Below are positions 45,380 to 54,028 of a stretch of 64,000 nucleotides of DNA, in pieces; within the stretch, counting starts at the first letter, position 1; each line of letters begins with the position of its first letter. Both the position numbers and the translations under genes were made by a program. The stretch is from NCBI GenBank assembly GCA_963582345.1, contig CAUZSN010000002.1, positions 7,463 to 71,462 of the forward strand, written 5' to 3'. This DNA is from CAUZSN01 sp963582345 (GTDB taxonomy: Bacteria; Planctomycetota; Planctomycetia; Planctomycetales; Planctomycetaceae). The notes beneath the pieces were generated by a model that had not been told where the DNA came from, did not search any database, and was given only the letters and a program-made list of their open reading frames with translations.

Positions 45380-46279
45380 TCACCCTGTTGAATTGGGAAC
45401 ATTGGCGATTCCGGCAATCGCTCGCTGTACGGCAGTTCCCATATCGGCAGGGCTTTCAGCGACGACCACGCCGGCCTTTTCCAGGGCCGCGATCTTTTCA
45501 GCGGCCGTTCCGGTTCCGCCCGAGATGATGGCTCCCGCGTGCCCCATGCGTTTTCCCGGCGGAGCCGTTCGACCTGCGATAAACGATGCTACCGGTTTAG
45601 ATATGTGCTGCTTGATGTACTCGGCCGCATTTTCTTCAGCGCTGCCGCCGATCTCGCCGATCATTAGGATTGCTTCGGTGTTGGGATCGTTTTGGAATAG
45701 TTGCAGTAGATCGATGAAGTTGGTTCCAATGATCGGGTCGCCACCGATGCCGACGCAAGTCGACTGTCCCAAACCGACATGGCTCAGTTGCCACACGGCT
45801 TCGTATGTCAGCGTGCCGCTACGGCTGATGACGCCGACCGGACCAGGTTTATGAATGTAGCCAGGCATGATGCCAATCTTTGCTACGCCTGGCGTGATGA
45901 CGCCCGGACAGTTTGGACCCACCAGCCTGCTGCTGTTTTGACGCATACGATGCATCGTTCGCACCATGTCCAACACGGGGATGCCTTCGGTGATCGCTAC
46001 AATCAGTTTGATTCCAGCGTCGGCTGCTTCGATGATCGCGTCCGCGCAAAACCGTGGTGGAACAAAGATCATCGACGTGTTGGCTCCCGTCTTCTGGACT
46101 GCTTCGTGAACCGTGTTGAATACCGGAAACCCGTCGACTTCGGTTCCGCCTTTGCCGGGCGTGACGCCGCCGACGACGGGGGTTCCGTAATTGCGGCATT
46201 GCTGGCTATGAAACAGACCGGATCGACCAGTGATTCCTTGGCAAATGACGTGTGTGTCTTGATCGACGAGGATACTCAT
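45380..46279 (-). CDS. sucD: Succinyl-CoA synthetase alpha subunit
   Basis: ADP/GDP-forming succinyl-CoA ligase, TCA cycle substrate-level phosphorylation. It has 299 residues: CoA-binding CQGITGRSGLFHSQQ and GGVTPGKGG, and VDKQTIAAI-type region replaced by SRSGTLTYEAVWQ. The phosphorylated histidine motif is MGHAGAIISGGTGTA. It sits 96 bases downstream of sucC on the same strand, so the two form an operon. ATG 46279 gives MSILVDQDTHVICQG. Confidence 0.98.
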   Translation of the reverse strand: MSILVDQDTHVICQGITGRSGLFHSQQCRNYGTPVVGGVTPGKGGTEVDGFPVFNTVHEAVQKTGANTSMIFVPPRFCADAIIEAADAGIKLIVAITEGIPVLDMVRTMHRMRQNSSRLVGPNCPGVITPGVAKIGIMPGYIHKPGPVGVISRSGTLTYEAVWQLSHVGLGQSTCVGIGGDPIIGTNFIDLLQLFQNDPNTEAILMIGEIGGSAEENAAEYIKQHISKPVASFIAGRTAPPGKRMGHAGAIISGGTGTAAEKIAALEKAGVVVAESPADMGTAVQRAIAGIANVPNSTG

Positions 46280-46375
46280 ATTCCAAATCCCGAAATTCGA
46301 ATCAATACTGAATCTAGGCTTCCATAGACCTCAAGCGGCAGTTCAGAACTTTTGTTCGAAGATAATGTTCTGTGA

Positions 46376-47563
46376 TCATGGTGTAAGCGTGGCCACTGCT
46401 TTTTTGGCTGCGTCAGTCAGGTCAGTCGCCGCAATGATGTTCCGTTCGCTTTCAGCCAACATTGATCGAGCCATCTTGACATTGGTCCCTTCCAAACGAA
46501 CGACAAGCGGCACGTTAAATCCAACTTTTTCGTATGCGGACAACAGCGCTTCGACAATCGTGTTGCATTTCATAATACCGCCAAAGATGTTGACAAGGAC
46601 CGCTTTGACAGTGGGATCGGCCAGGATGATGCGAAACGCCTCGGTTACCGCATCGACGTCGGCGCTGCCGCCGACGTCCAAAAAATTGGCCGGGTCACCG
46701 CCGTGCAGCTTGATCAAATCCATCGTGCTCATTGCCAAGCCAGCGCCGTTGACCAGGCAGCCGATGTTGCCGTCCAGCTTCACGTAACTTAGCCCGGCAT
46801 TACTGGCTCGTACTTCCACTTCATTTTCTTCGCTCAAATCCCGAAGCGCGGCGCACGAGTCGTGTCGGAACAAAGCGTTGTCGTCGAAGCTGACCTTGGC
46901 ATCCAGCGCTAGCAACTCGCCATTTTCTGTTATGACCAAAGGGTTGATTTCAGCCATACTACAATCGTTTTCCAAGAAGAACCGGCACAACTTCGGCAAG
47001 AAGTCTTCGGCGCTGGCGATGCTATTTCCCTGCAGCCCTAATTGCTCTGCCAGATTCCGAATTTGGGAGAGCTGTAATCCGTCGTTGACATCGATTGCCT
47101 CGCGAAAAATTTTTTCTGGAGCCTTCCTAGCTACGTCCTCGATCGACATGCCACCTTCTGACGAGGCAATTATGACCGGCCCACCTGATTCGCGGTCGAC
47201 GACAACGCCCAAATACAATTCGCGCGCGATGTTCAACCCCTGTTCGATGTACAGCACGTTTACCGTTTTACCTTCTGCGCCAGTTTGCAGCGTGACAAGC
47301 GTGTTGCCTAGCATGCGATCGGCGTTTTCATGGGCCTCCTGAGGTGACCGAACCAAAACGACTCCGGACTGTTGAGGATGCTGTTTGAAGCGTCCCTTTC
47401 CACGGCCGCCGGCATGGATTTGGGACTTGACGACGGCAATATCGCCCCCAAGTTGCCTGAATGCTTCGGTCGCTTCATCGGGTGTTTTGACAACGATCCC
47501 TTTGGGCACGGCTACTTCTGCTTCCGCGAACAACTGTTTCGCCTGATATTCATGAATTTTCAC
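46376..47563 (-). CDS. sucC: Succinyl-CoA synthetase beta subunit
   Basis: ATP-grasp beta subunit of succinyl-CoA ligase. It has 395 residues from GTG 47563, which starts VKIHEYQAKQLFAEAEV, the family's fixed N-terminus; GGAAAGGG lies upstream. The open frame to 47602 is non-conserved. The ATP-grasp region has KSQIHAGGRGKGRF and EINPLVITENGELLALDAKV with the metal-binding Glu and Asp. VNGAGLAMSTMDLIKLHGG and VNIFGGIMKCN are the CoA ligase part. Followed by sucD. Confidence 0.98.
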   Translation of the reverse strand: MKIHEYQAKQLFAEAEVAVPKGIVVKTPDEATEAFRQLGGDIAVVKSQIHAGGRGKGRFKQHPQQSGVVLVRSPQEAHENADRMLGNTLVTLQTGAEGKTVNVLYIEQGLNIARELYLGVVVDRESGGPVIIASSEGGMSIEDVARKAPEKIFREAIDVNDGLQLSQIRNLAEQLGLQGNSIASAEDFLPKLCRFFLENDCSMAEINPLVITENGELLALDAKVSFDDNALFRHDSCAALRDLSEENEVEVRASNAGLSYVKLDGNIGCLVNGAGLAMSTMDLIKLHGGDPANFLDVGGSADVDAVTEAFRIILADPTVKAVLVNIFGGIMKCNTIVEALLSAYEKVGFNVPLVVRLEGTNVKMARSMLAESERNIIAATDLTDAAKKAVATLTP

Positions 47564-48024
47564 GAGAGACCCTTTCCATCGCAATCTGTTCGAAAGCGTC
47601 AAGTTTTTTGGGCATGATAGCGGCGTTACGAAGAGGAATCCACCAACCGCATTTGTGAATGATCGTTAATGCCGACGTTGAAAACGTCGCTGAGTATTTT
47701 GGTGAGGCGCCCCTAAATTGCACGAGCAGCGAAATTTGTGACATGGGGAACGTCGCACATTGGACAGTGTAGAATTTGCAATCTGATCGACGTCAACTTG
47801 ACTGTCGGGCGTGCCTTCTACTATTTCGACGAATTGGTGTAACAACTGTTTTCCCAATGGGATGCAGCATTCTTGGTCGGTGCAATGTATACAGCGACCG
47901 CGAATTTTTTTACGTTTGGACCCAACTTTGCACTCGTTTGTTAAACCGGTGTAGTCATATTGAGAAACCTGGTTTTTGGATGAAGCGGCTTTTACACATG
48001 TCATGGCCGATTGTAGGTCGAAGG
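47564..48024. other. Divergent intergenic region between sucC and peptidase gene
   Basis: No gene I can defend. A minus-strand frame at 47666-48049 has some cysteines (IRGRCIHCTDQECC) but no clear start or homologue known to me and overlaps the divergent promoter, so it is not called. Confidence 0.4.
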
Positions 48025-49425
48025 ATGAGCAAGGGCGCTCGCATGACAAGGATCGTTATTGTACTAGCAGCAACAGGTTCATTGGGGGCGACGCATCGCA
48101 CTCCGAATTTTACAGTTCAGGCTCCGACCGCAAAAGTTGCCAAACAAGTGGCCGTCGCCGCCGAGCATTACCGCAAAAAGCTGGCCCTAGAGTGGCTCGG
48201 AAAATACATTCCACGTTGGTACGCTCCGTGTCACGTCATGGTCAAGGTGGATCAAGTGAGGGCCGGAGGCGCCACGTCATTCAAATTCAATCGTGGTCAC
48301 GTGTACGGTTGGAAAATGGAGGTTCAAGGACCACTCCATCGTATTTTGGATGCAGTCTTGCCGCATGAGATCACTCATACAATCCTCGCCTGTCACTTCC
48401 GTCGCCCGCTGCCGCGTTGGGCCGACGAAGGAGCGGCCACGCTGTCCGAAGACGACTCGGAAAAACGGCGTCAGACGCAACTCGTTGAACAAGTCCTGAA
48501 GACCACCCGGAGAATTCCGTTGCGGACACTGCTCTCCATCAAACGCTATCCACACGACATGCAGAACGTGTTGACCTTGTATGCCGAGGGATACTCGCTT
48601 GCTGCATATTTGATTCAGCAAGGCGGCAAGGCACGGTACTTATTATTTCTCGAAGACGCTTATCGGAGGGGATGGGACCGTTCGATTCATTGCTATTATG
48701 GTGCGAAAGACGTTGATGAGCTGGAATACCGCTGGAACGCATGGGTGATGGCTGGAAGTCCCACAAGCAAGCTTGCCGATGGCGAGTTATTAGCAGACAC
48801 AAAAACTCTGTCCGCTCAACCGAACACATCCCTTACGGATGCTTCGGAGTCAAATACATTACAACCCAACCTCATCGTTCGATCGCAAACTCCAGAACGC
48901 AGTGCCGACTCTGGCGGTGTAGTTCAACTCGCTTCGGCGCTTCACAGCACCCCATCCCGTTCATTCCAAGTGCCAAATCGTGATGCCGCACATATCGGAG
49001 GACACTCGCCGATACGACGGGGTGAAGGTTTGTACGCTCCGGATCCTCGTCAACAACAACCGATTCGACCGATCACAACACGTCCACGGCGCCAGACTCG
49101 ACGGTCCAACGCGGCACCGACAACCGGATTTGGTAGCTTGCAATGGGACATCAATCGACATAGACCGAGGGCGGCCGGTTCGAATCAAGCTCGAAGTGAT
49201 GGGTGGATTGCTATTTCGGAATCCCGGCGTCCACCTGTTCGACAACAATCTTTGATCGGGAAACGCTCTGGTCGCGTACTGGAGAAATTCAAAAAAGGAC
49301 AGATTTACAATTCTGCGCGTTACGTAGACTGGTCCGACTTCTTGCAACGGCCGGTTCGAAGCGAATCGATTGGGCAGGACACCGCATCTCGTGTTGCCCT
49401 CTTTTCTCGGAAACCGTCGCATTGA
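48025..49425 (+). CDS. Exported gluzincin-like metallopeptidase
   Basis: Protein of 466 residues with an export signal (MSKGARMTRIVIVLAATGSLGA). The N-terminal third holds a peptidase-MA-like domain: VLPHEITHTILACHF (HExxH zinc site) and RWADEGAATLSEDD, whose Glu, 19 residues downstream, is the third zinc ligand. A helical region, ending LEYRWNAWVM at about residue 246, closes the catalytic half. From about 250 to the end the chain is low-complexity, Pro, Ser, Arg and Gln-rich, with no domain. Start choice is uncertain between 47980, 48025 and 48043. A strong terminator follows at 49467. The substrate is unknown. Confidence 0.78.
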   Translation: MSKGARMTRIVIVLAATGSLGATHRTPNFTVQAPTAKVAKQVAVAAEHYRKKLALEWLGKYIPRWYAPCHVMVKVDQVRAGGATSFKFNRGHVYGWKMEVQGPLHRILDAVLPHEITHTILACHFRRPLPRWADEGAATLSEDDSEKRRQTQLVEQVLKTTRRIPLRTLLSIKRYPHDMQNVLTLYAEGYSLAAYLIQQGGKARYLLFLEDAYRRGWDRSIHCYYGAKDVDELEYRWNAWVMAGSPTSKLADGELLADTKTLSAQPNTSLTDASESNTLQPNLIVRSQTPERSADSGGVVQLASALHSTPSRSFQVPNRDAAHIGGHSPIRRGEGLYAPDPRQQQPIRPITTRPRRQTRRSNAAPTTGFGSLQWDINRHRPRAAGSNQARSDGWIAISESRRPPVRQQSLIGKRSGRVLEKFKKGQIYNSARYVDWSDFLQRPVRSESIGQDTASRVALFSRKPSH

Positions 49426-49466
49426 CGGACGGTGTCCATTGTCGTTCCTGCTACTGTCCTTTCCCC

Positions 49467-49498
49467 AAAGGAGCCACCGCTACGAGGTGGCTCCTTTT
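49467..49498 (+). terminator. Strong rho-independent terminator
   Basis: AAAGGAGCCACC and GGTGGCTCCTTT form a perfect 12-bp stem around GCTACGA, followed by T. It lies 42 bases after the peptidase stop and before the NfeD gene, and would work in both directions. Confidence 0.85.
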
Positions 49499-49639
49499 AC
49501 ATTCATCTCGGCGCAACGGATTGGGGCGATTGTGGGAAAATGGCTGTCTATTGCCTCGAAGGCAGCAACAGATAAACTAGCCGTGACCTACGACTTTTCG
49601 GACAAAGGACCGTTCATTATTCCAAAACACCTTTCGTAA

Positions 49640-50269
49640 TTGATGACGAGTCCGACCTTTCGTCGACTTGAAATGATGGAATACAAAATGACGTCAATGG
49701 GTCTATTGGCAATCGTCCTTCTGGCGGTGGGACTGGCCTTGTTGGTAGCTGAAGTGTTCATCCCGTCGGGCGGCATGATTCTGGTACTGGCTCTGGTCAG
49801 TTTCACGATTTCGATTTGGTGCGCCTGGAATGCGTGGCGAGATCAGGTTATCTGGTTTTGGACGTACATCGCAATACTTGTCGTATTGCTTCCGACAGTG
49901 GTGATCGCAGCGTTTTACATCCTGCCGAAAACTGAATTTGGGAAAAATTTGTTGGCGGCCCCGCCGGACCTGGAAGATGTAACGCCGTATGCTAAGGAAG
50001 AAAAGTGGCTGTTTGGAATGGTCAACAAAATGGGCAAGACGTTAACATTGATGAATCCCGGTGGCTTAGTTTCAATTGATGGCGAGCGCACGCATTCCGA
50101 AAGCGAGGGGATGGTGATCGAACGTGGTGAAACCGTTCAAGTCATCGCCGTGAAAGGAAATCGTCTGGTCGTTCGTCTAGCTCAAACAGAATCGACGTCC
50201 GATGCAGAAGATGATAAAACGAATAAACCAGAAATTCCGTCGCTTGACTTCGATTTGCCGCAAAGTTAA
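49640..50269 (+). CDS. NfeD-like membrane protein
   Basis: Protein of about 200 residues: two to three transmembrane helices (about residues 19-40, 45-62 and 70-92) then an OB-like soluble C-terminal domain that in NfeD partners interacts with flotillin-like proteins. The helices are separated by FIPSGG, a typical NfeD feature, and LTLMNPGGLVSIDGER begins the OB part. Start may be 49640, 49676 or 49688, as several ATGs precede the first helix. It lies 63 bases upstream of floA; NfeD-FloA pairs are conserved membrane-organising modules. Confidence 0.88.
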   Translation: MMTSPTFRRLEMMEYKMTSMGLLAIVLLAVGLALLVAEVFIPSGGMILVLALVSFTISIWCAWNAWRDQVIWFWTYIAILVVLLPTVVIAAFYILPKTEFGKNLLAAPPDLEDVTPYAKEEKWLFGMVNKMGKTLTLMNPGGLVSIDGERTHSESEGMVIERGETVQVIAVKGNRLVVRLAQTESTSDAEDDKTNKPEIPSLDFDLPQS

Positions 50270-50332
50270 ACAGCCTAAGCGCTGGTTATGAACCTGAAGT
50301 CTTATTGATGGCACCGTTTAGGACAACTAGTC

Positions 50333-51391
50333 GTGACTAACGTTCCAATTTTTGCTGAAAATGCCGATGGCGCAAGTATTTGGATGCTTGGCGGCGGGAT
50401 CATTTTTTTCCTGTTCGTATTGATGTTTTTGGCCGTGTTTGCGCGTTACTTCGGGTTGTGGATTCAATGCAAGATGACTAATGCCAGCATTTCGTTTCCC
50501 AACCTGGTCATGATGACATTCCGAAAAGTCAACCCGACGATCATCGTTCGCAGCAAGATCATGGCTGTGCAAGCGGGCGTGACCAGGTTGTATCCGATCT
50601 CGACGCGCGCCATGGAAGCCCATTACCTGGCGGGCGGAAATGTTCCGAATGTGATCAAGTCTCTGATTGCTGCACACCGGGCGGATCTGAATCTCGATTG
50701 GCAGACAGCTCAGGCGATCGATCTGGCCGGCCGCGACATATTGGACGCAATTCGCACCAGCGTTTACCCCAAGGTGATCGATTGTCCCGATTCTTCTAAG
50801 CAGGATGGTACATTGGACGCTGTTGCCGGTGACGGCATCCAGTTGAAGGCGCGTGCTCGCGTAACCGTGCGAACCAACGTTCAACAACTGGTCGGCGGCG
50901 CGACGGAAGAAACCGTCATCGCCCGCGTGGGACAGGGAATCGTTCAGGCCATCGGTTCAACGAGCTCCTACAAAACTGTGCTCGAGAATCCCGATTCGAT
51001 TTCTCGGACAGTGTTGAGCCAGGGACTTGAGGCCCAGACGGCATTCGAGATTGTGTCAATTGACATTGCGGACATCGATGTCGGCGAGAACATCGGCGCA
51101 CGCTTGCAAGCCGATCAGGCGGAAGCCGATATGCGAGTGGCGCAGGCCAAGGCCGAAGAAAGACGTGCGCTCGCCAAAGCCTACGAACAGGAAATGGTGG
51201 CCAGAGTCCAGGAAAGCCGTGCTAAGGTCGTGTTGGCCGAAGCCGAAGTGCCTAAAGCCATGGCTACAGCATTCCGCACCGGAAAGTTGGGACTGTTGGA
51301 TTATTACGAACTGAAAAACGTTCAAGCCGATACGAAGATGAGAGACTCAATCGCTGGAGTCAGTCCGGAAGCAGCACACGATCCTTCCTAA
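50333..51391 (+). CDS. floA: Flotillin-like protein FloA
   Basis: SPFH/band 7-type scaffold (FloA, YqfA family) that organises functional membrane microdomains. It has 352 residues. The N-terminal hairpin region (about residues 18-40) inserts in the membrane; the SPFH domain includes NLVMMTFRKVNPTIIVRSKIMAVQAG and LQLKARARVTVRTNVQQLVGGA. The C-terminal coiled-coil is rich in Ala and Glu (ADQAEADMRVAQAKAEERRALAKAYEQE) with the usual Glu-Ala repeats. It starts with GTG 50333, with AGGAC upstream. It follows NfeD and precedes a membrane-anchored protein, probably as one transcription unit. Confidence 0.96.
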   Translation: MTNVPIFAENADGASIWMLGGGIIFFLFVLMFLAVFARYFGLWIQCKMTNASISFPNLVMMTFRKVNPTIIVRSKIMAVQAGVTRLYPISTRAMEAHYLAGGNVPNVIKSLIAAHRADLNLDWQTAQAIDLAGRDILDAIRTSVYPKVIDCPDSSKQDGTLDAVAGDGIQLKARARVTVRTNVQQLVGGATEETVIARVGQGIVQAIGSTSSYKTVLENPDSISRTVLSQGLEAQTAFEIVSIDIADIDVGENIGARLQADQAEADMRVAQAKAEERRALAKAYEQEMVARVQESRAKVVLAEAEVPKAMATAFRTGKLGLLDYYELKNVQADTKMRDSIAGVSPEAAHDPS

Positions 51392-51563
51392 ATAGGACGT
51401 TGTGACCAAAGGGGTGCGCCTTCACGCATCGTGTCGGAGACCGACCGAAAATTGTAAACACAATGGAAACTGCTCGAAATACACGAATCGCCAAAAGAGA
51501 TGTATGCAATAGTCGGACTTGGGTAGATCGACTAGTCGTTGTTCATCGCTCGGAACCAAGGCA

Positions 51564-52295
51564 GTGATATTCCAATTTCTTAGTCCAATTCTGGCGGACA
51601 TCGGAACATGGATTCCGATCATTGTGATCGTATTTATGTTTATAAATTGGATCATGAACTTAGCGAGCGGAAAGACAAATCAGTCTCAACGAGTGGGGCG
51701 TCGCGCTCAAGCTCCCCGCCCTCGTGAAGGTCGGATTCAAGGAGAAATCGATGTTTTCCTGGAGCAGGTTCGTGGAAAATCAGTACCACATAGGGCTGCC
51801 AAAGGGACGGTGGATGAGCCGTTGGAGATCGTAGAGGTGGAAGAACTGCGTCACCTTGTGCGGCCCAAACGACTCAAACAGTTTGAAAATAACGAGTCGT
51901 CTGGGCCGCACAAGGTGACGCAGTTGCAACTCGTCACGGACGCACGGCAACAGCCCAAAAGGAAGCCAGGTGCCAGGATTGCTGAACGGCAAGTCCCCGG
52001 ATCGAAAAATCTTGGGGACAACATTCGCCAGCACGTTGCCAGGCGTATGAAAGCAGGCCGAGTCACCTCGCACGTCCAGCAGCATCTGGACCACGATGTG
52101 GATCAGAGTGTTTCGGAGCATCTTGGATCTTTCTCTGCGGAAAAACGAACGGTAACGGTGCCTCGTATCTCGGCCGGATCGGCATCGATTACTCCGAGCG
52201 GAATTGTTCGCCTGTTGCGCGATCCAGTCGGAATCCGACAGGCAGTTTTGGTCAGTGAGGTTTTAAGGCGTCCCCGACCACTTCGCGGTTCATAG
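51564..52295 (+). CDS. FloA-linked membrane-anchored protein
   Basis: Protein of 243 residues. One hydrophobic N-terminal segment (about residues 12-30, DIGTWIPIIVIVFMFINW) is followed by a long basic, hydrophilic region and a C-terminal helical part with repeated His-Leu motifs (HVARRMKAGRVTSHVQQHLDHDVDQ). GTG 51564 (codon 16 of the open frame from TTG 51519) leads straight into the membrane segment; the start is uncertain. It is third after NfeD and FloA, which suggests a partner of the microdomain. A 30-bp near-perfect inverted repeat lies inside the coding region at 51846-51923. Not recognised as a family with known function. Confidence 0.72.
   Translation: MIFQFLSPILADIGTWIPIIVIVFMFINWIMNLASGKTNQSQRVGRRAQAPRPREGRIQGEIDVFLEQVRGKSVPHRAAKGTVDEPLEIVEVEELRHLVRPKRLKQFENNESSGPHKVTQLQLVTDARQQPKRKPGARIAERQVPGSKNLGDNIRQHVARRMKAGRVTSHVQQHLDHDVDQSVSEHLGSFSAEKRTVTVPRISAGSASITPSGIVRLLRDPVGIRQAVLVSEVLRRPRPLRGS
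51846..51923. repeat. 30-bp near-perfect inverted repeat inside a coding region
   Basis: Left arm 51846-51875 (CTGCGTCACCTTGTGCGGCC plus 10 more) and right arm 51894-51923 are reverse complements at 29 of 30 bases, separated by 18 bases. The frame stays open through both arms, encoding LRHLVRPKRL on one side and SSGPHKVTQLQL on the other. The transcript should fold into a very stable hairpin. Confidence 0.9.
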
Positions 52296-52380
52296 ACCAC
52301 CGTACTGATTTACTTGTGTGCACTCGTTGTTCAACTGCGTGAAGTGATTGGAATGATCACATTGGCCTCACTGAATTCTC

Positions 52381-52923
52381 ATGGCCAACTCGGATTTAAA
52401 CGTCTTATTGTTCGCCGACCGATTTTAAGTCAGGGGCAGCAGCGCTTATACCTTGCGCCTGGCCGAGCAGTTGAACATGCACCACGTTTGCGCGCAGGTC
52501 GCCTGTCCTGACTCGCAAATGGTCGACCTGCAGAAACGAGCAACACTGTCGATTGCCGAATACACTCACTTCATCATGCCCGTTTTGGGACGGTTGATAT
52601 TGAAATTACTCAAGCGTGATCTGTCGGGTAAAATGCCTGACTTAATTCACATTCAATCGCAAAAACGTGCTTGCCCAGGGCACCTGGCTGGTGCGCCGCT
52701 TGAATCGACCGTTTGTCCTGACCATCCACGACTCGCTTCAATCGCGTGAGCGCCTGAACGTGGATAGAACCTGGGGGCAAAGGATCATCGCTGTCAGTGA
52801 ATCGGTCAAGGCAGTGACGATCTGTCGGTTCGGTGATACCAATAAGCAAGGTCTCAGGCTTGCCGCGTTGGGTAAACACAGGTCCAAGGGGCCGGATCAC
52901 GTCGTGCTGAATTTCGAGACATA
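52381..52923 (+). pseudogene. Decayed GT4-type glycosyltransferase
   Basis: ATG 52381 begins MANSDLNVLLFADRF, then a stop. After a frameshift near 52450, YTLRLAEQLN and VACPDSQMV follow; then PDLIHIQSQK, another shift near 52675, TWLVRRLNRPFVLTIHDSLQ and TWGQRIIAVSESVK. These are the ordered N-terminal blocks of group 1 (GT4) glycosyltransferases. The C-terminal donor-binding domain is missing. At least two frameshifts and one stop make it inactive. Confidence 0.82.
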
Positions 52924-53183
52924 AAACCGCTCATCATATCATAGCTCACCAGTTCAAGGCGTGAATCGAGACGAGTGTGCACAATGGAGTCCGTTCAACG
53001 TATCTGCTTTGCCAACAAGGATTTTGATCGACCATATGCACCGGTTTGACATTTTGAAGGATATTGGCACTTCGTTGGGCGGCTCAAATTTGGAATCCTC
53101 GCAACGACTGAGCCGATAGGAAGCTGAAGCAGCGCACTTCGTCGATTTGCGAAAGATACCCAAATCGACAACCCGTAGTATTG

Positions 53184-53573
53184 TTATTGTGCGGCGGCTA
53201 ATTTGGCCATGCGGATGGCGGGTTCTACGACGCGATCCCAGTTGTCGTGCAGATAGTCATCTGGTCCCCCTTTGTCAGCGACTTCTTGGGCGACGTCGAT
53301 TGTGGGCACCATTTCTATTGCGTCCCACGGACAGACAAGCAGTTCGTACGGGTCCGATTTCTTTGTGGGGATGTGGACACACACTTCACAGCCGACGCAT
53401 CGCTCGACGTCAATTTCACACCACGACTGTAAGCACCCAATTGACTCACCTGGAACCTTGTAAATGCAATCGACCGGGCAGACTTCCAAACAGGCCTCGC
53501 AGCCGGTGCAATTATCGGCATTGATGATCGCCACTTCTTTGGGAAGTTTTTTTCGTGGACCAGATTTTGCCAT
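53184..53573 (-). CDS. 2[4Fe-4S] ferredoxin
   Basis: Soluble electron carrier of 129 residues with two iron-sulfur motifs: Cys22-x2-Cys25-x2-Cys28-x3-Cys32 (NCTGCEACLEVCPVDCIY) and Cys59-x2-Cys62-x2-Cys65 with Cys81 in LLVCPWDAIE. The inter-motif spacing in the second cluster is longer than in clostridial ferredoxins, as in many ferredoxins of aerobic bacteria. The C-terminal about 40 residues are helical and may be a stabilising extension. ATG 53573 gives MAKSGPRKKL. It stands alone. The donor and acceptor cannot be told from the sequence. Confidence 0.93.
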   Translation of the reverse strand: MAKSGPRKKLPKEVAIINADNCTGCEACLEVCPVDCIYKVPGESIGCLQSWCEIDVERCVGCEVCVHIPTKKSDPYELLVCPWDAIEMVPTIDVAQEVADKGGPDDYLHDNWDRVVEPAIRMAKLAAAQ

Positions 53574-54028
53574 TCAATTCACTCATTCAATCCAGTAGAA
53601 GTTATTGCGTCTGGCTCCGTTACCATGAATCGGATAGCGAACGGGTGGTACTTGTATCTAATCGATCGCTTTGAGTCATTTGATATCCTTACATTCTCGT
53701 CTTTGAATCGACTTATGACAAGCGAGCTATTTGCGAGGTTTCTGCTCTCCGAGGGTTTACTCTACAAGTTCTATCTGGCTGGTCCCACAGAACCTCGGAT
53801 TAGCAGGGCGCGGATATCCAAGAGAGATTGAAGGTTGGATTTGGCGATTGGCGGTCGAGTTGGTATTGTGCGTTTCAGAAATTGCAACATAGTCGTCGCC
53901 GAGGGTTGGCAGTAGGGAGTCGAAGGAGCATCAGTTCGAAGGTTTGACCTGGAGATCGAACCAGTTCGTTTTATTAACAACAACCGATGAAATATTCGAT
54001 GTAGGAATTTGGTTCGATTACTGATTCG
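53574..54028. other. Intergenic region
   Basis: 455 bases between the ferredoxin and cobA-hemD genes. A + strand frame of 68 codons (53625-53831) shows no family features, and no RNA or repeat was recognised. Confidence 0.4.

Noticed and set aside
47666..48049. Cys-containing minus-strand frame between sucC and the peptidase gene
   Set aside because: No clear start or ribosome-binding site, overlaps the divergent gene start, and no family recognised.
9241..52938. Shared 12-mer CCGCTCATCATA at 9241 and 52927, each beside a relic boundary
   Set aside because: Twelve bases is too short to separate a deletion scar from chance; noted only.
53625..53831. 68-codon frame between ferredoxin and cobA-hemD
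   Set aside because: No motif, no ribosome-binding site, and no neighbour logic.
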